From contig CAJOOE010000187.1 in the NCBI GenBank assembly GCA_905236145.1, positions 1 to 6,549 of the forward strand: DNA of 6,549 nt, given 5' to 3'. The DNA is from an uncultured Selenomonadaceae bacterium. Lineage in GTDB: Bacteria; Bacillota; Negativicutes; Selenomonadales; Selenomonadaceae. The notes under the pieces were generated by a model that had not been told where the DNA came from, did no database searches, and saw only the letters and a list, made by a program, of their open reading frames with translations. A program made the position numbers and the translations under genes. How positions within the stretch are numbered: the first letter of the stretch is position 1; every line of letters begins with the position of its first letter. Positions 5,167-6,549 of the stretch are shown one piece after another.

Positions 5167-6549
5167 TTATTTTTGAACGCTCTTTTTGAGTATTCCGAGC
5201 AGGAAACAACCGACTACCGCACCGGCAATAATTGCCACAAGATACATCGCCGCGTTTCCGATTGTTGGGACAACGAAAATGCCGCCGTGAGGAGCACGGA
5301 GTGTGCAGCCGAAAAGCATTGACAAAGCACCGGCAAGTCCGGAACCGACGACGCAAGCCGGAATAACATGGATCGGGTCTGCCGCCGCAAACGGAATGGC
5401 ACCTTCGGTAATGAAGGAGAATCCCATGACGATATTCGTCGGACCGGCTTTAATTTCGTTTTCGGTAAATTTGTTTTTGAAGAACATTGTCGCAAGAGCT
5501 ATTGCAAGCGGGGGAACCATGCCGCCCGCCATGACAGCCGCCATGACTTCATAGTTGCCGGACGCAAGCAAGCCTGTACCGGTGACATAAGCAGCTTTAT
5601 TTATCGGGCCGCCCATATCAATTGCCATCATGCCGCCGACCAACATACCGATAAAGATTTTCGCGGAAGGATCCATACTCTTCAAAGTATCGACGAGCCA
5701 ACCGTTAATTGCCGCGATCGGAGGCCCGATAATCAGAGTACAAATTATTCCGATACCGAGAACGCCGAACAGCGGATAAAGCAAAACAGGCTTGATACCT
5801 TCCAAAGATGCCGGAAGGGAACCGAAAACTTTCTTCAAAGTGTTGACGAGCCAGCCGGCAATAAAACCTGCCAAAAGTGCTCCCAAAAAGCCGGAGCCGT
5901 TTGCACTTGAAAGGGCACCGCCGACAAAACCTGCCGCCAAGCCGGGACGATCCGCGATTGACATGGCAATAAATCCGGCGAGTACCGGGAGCATAAATCC
6001 GAAGGACGCACCGCCGACGCTCATGAAGAATTTTGCCGCCGGGTTAATGGAGCCGAAATTTCCTCTTTCTTCAGCCGGCAAACTGTTGAGGTCAACGCTC
6101 ATACCGTCGATAAGGAAGGCAAGTGCAATCAAAACACCGCCGCCCACGACGAACGGGAGCATGTGAGAAACGCCGTTCATCAAATGCTTGTAAATCTGAC
6201 GACCCATACTTTCATTTGAAACGTCCGCCGCACCTTCAGCCGCATCCGAGCCGGTAGCGTGATAAATCGGGGCGGAACCGCTCAAAGCTTTATCAATGAG
6301 TTCGTCGGCCTTGTTGATACCGTCCGCAACTTTTGTTATGACAACGTGTTTGCCGTCGAAACGCGACATCGCAACATTTTTATCTGCCGCGATGATAATT
6401 CCGTCCGCCTTTGCAATTTCAGCCGCAGTCAAAACATTTTTCGCACCGCCGGAGCCGTTTGTTTCGACTTTGATTGTTATGCCGCGTTTTTTCGCATGCT
6501 GTTCCAAACTCTCCGCAGCCATAAAGGTATGTGCTATGCCCGTCGGGCA
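5167..6549 (-). CDS. fruA: PTS fructose transporter subunit EIIBC (5' end outside the window)
   Basis: An inner-membrane sugar permease that imports and phosphorylates its substrate, most likely fructose to fructose 1-phosphate. The reading frame is open to the window edge. The first visible residues are CPTGIAHTFMAAESLE, the EIIB-Fru phosphorylation loop, and the active Cys is the first codon (6549-6547). Of the 460 visible residues, about 1-94 are the EIIB domain, about 95-115 an Ala/Ser/Gly-rich linker, and about 116-460 the polytopic EIIC domain. EIIC landmarks are SHMLPFVVGGGVLIALAF (128-145), MGGPINKAAY (312-321), ITEGAIPFA (380-388), which carries the conserved sugar-site Glu, and APHGG (419-423). 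The protein ends soon after the last helix, so no C-terminal EIIA is fused; an N-terminal EIIA, as in FruA IIABC proteins, could lie beyond the edge. An internal ATG at 6522 is not the start, because it would lose the catalytic Cys. A terminator follows. Another sugar of the fructose family cannot be excluded. Confidence 0.95.
   Translation of the reverse strand, partial: CPTGIAHTFMAAESLEQHAKKRGITIKVETNGSGGAKNVLTAAEIAKADGIIIAADKNVAMSRFDGKHVVITKVADGINKADELIDKALSGSAPIYHATGSDAAEGAADVSNESMGRQIYKHLMNGVSHMLPFVVGGGVLIALAFLIDGMSVDLNSLPAEERGNFGSINPAAKFFMSVGGASFGFMLPVLAGFIAMSIADRPGLAAGFVGGALSSANGSGFLGALLAGFIAGWLVNTLKKVFGSLPASLEGIKPVLLYPLFGVLGIGIICTLIIGPPIAAINGWLVDTLKSMDPSAKIFIGMLVGGMMAIDMGGPINKAAYVTGTGLLASGNYEVMAAVMAGGMVPPLAIALATMFFKNKFTENEIKAGPTNIVMGFSFITEGAIPFAAADPIHVIPACVVGSGLAGALSMLFGCTLRAPHGGIFVVPTIGNAAMYLVAIIAGAVVGCFLLGILKKSVQK

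Noticed and set aside
5080..5322. A plus-strand frame covering the PTS terminator and the end of the PTS gene
   Set aside because: It runs through the terminator stem and antisense to the EIIC C-terminus, and its product has no family resemblance.
5368..5910. A 180-codon open frame on the plus strand inside the fructose PTS gene
   Set aside because: It is antisense to the conserved EIIC domain, and the product is rich in His, Arg and Cys with no recognisable domain. It is a shadow frame.
1..6549. Mobile elements, CRISPR repeats, tRNAs or a defence system
   Set aside because: Both strands were read for transposase-like proteins, regularly spaced repeats and terminal inverted repeats, and none was found. 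Apart from four short intergenic gaps, each under 200 bases, all sequence is taken up by conserved genes.

Overview
The window is a stretch of chromosome-like DNA from a diderm, probably anaerobic bacterium. The most likely group is the Negativicutes (Selenomonas/Veillonella-like Firmicutes with an outer membrane). This is an inference from three things: an RND efflux permease, which implies a double-membrane envelope; a type I-beta DAHP synthase and a fructose-type PTS permease, both typical of Firmicutes; and mid-range GC with codons ending in A/T. I see no mobile elements, CRISPR arrays, tRNA or rRNA genes, or frameshifts.

Layout. Positions 2-82 (+) hold the last 26 codons of a RidA-type enamine/imine deaminase. 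After 16 bases, an HAE-type RND efflux permease of 1008 residues (99-3125, +) begins at a TTG codon. It ends facing the minus-strand genes, and a short 52-base convergent gap carries a hairpin terminator with a UUCG loop, best formed for minus-strand transcripts. On the minus strand, read right to left, come the 3' part of a fructose PTS EIIBC gene (6549-5167, open at the window edge), its own strong terminator, and a 194-base intergenic region with a candidate promoter and a perfect 11-bp inverted repeat. Next is the DAHP synthase gene aroF (4972-3941), and 49 bases later a gene for a Tat-exported zinc M15 peptidase (3891-3178), which ends at the shared terminator.

Function. Three transcription units are suggested. 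The first is ridA plus the RND permease, reading rightward. The second is the fructose PTS gene, reading leftward and closed by a terminator. The third is aroF plus the M15 peptidase, reading leftward from a promoter overlapped by an operator-like dyad. The genes are mostly housekeeping, metabolic and envelope functions, and I see no strong case for a new multi-gene system. The points most worth following up are the dyad at the aroF promoter, the pairing of aroF with an exported peptidase, and the ridA-RND junction with no membrane fusion protein gene beside it.
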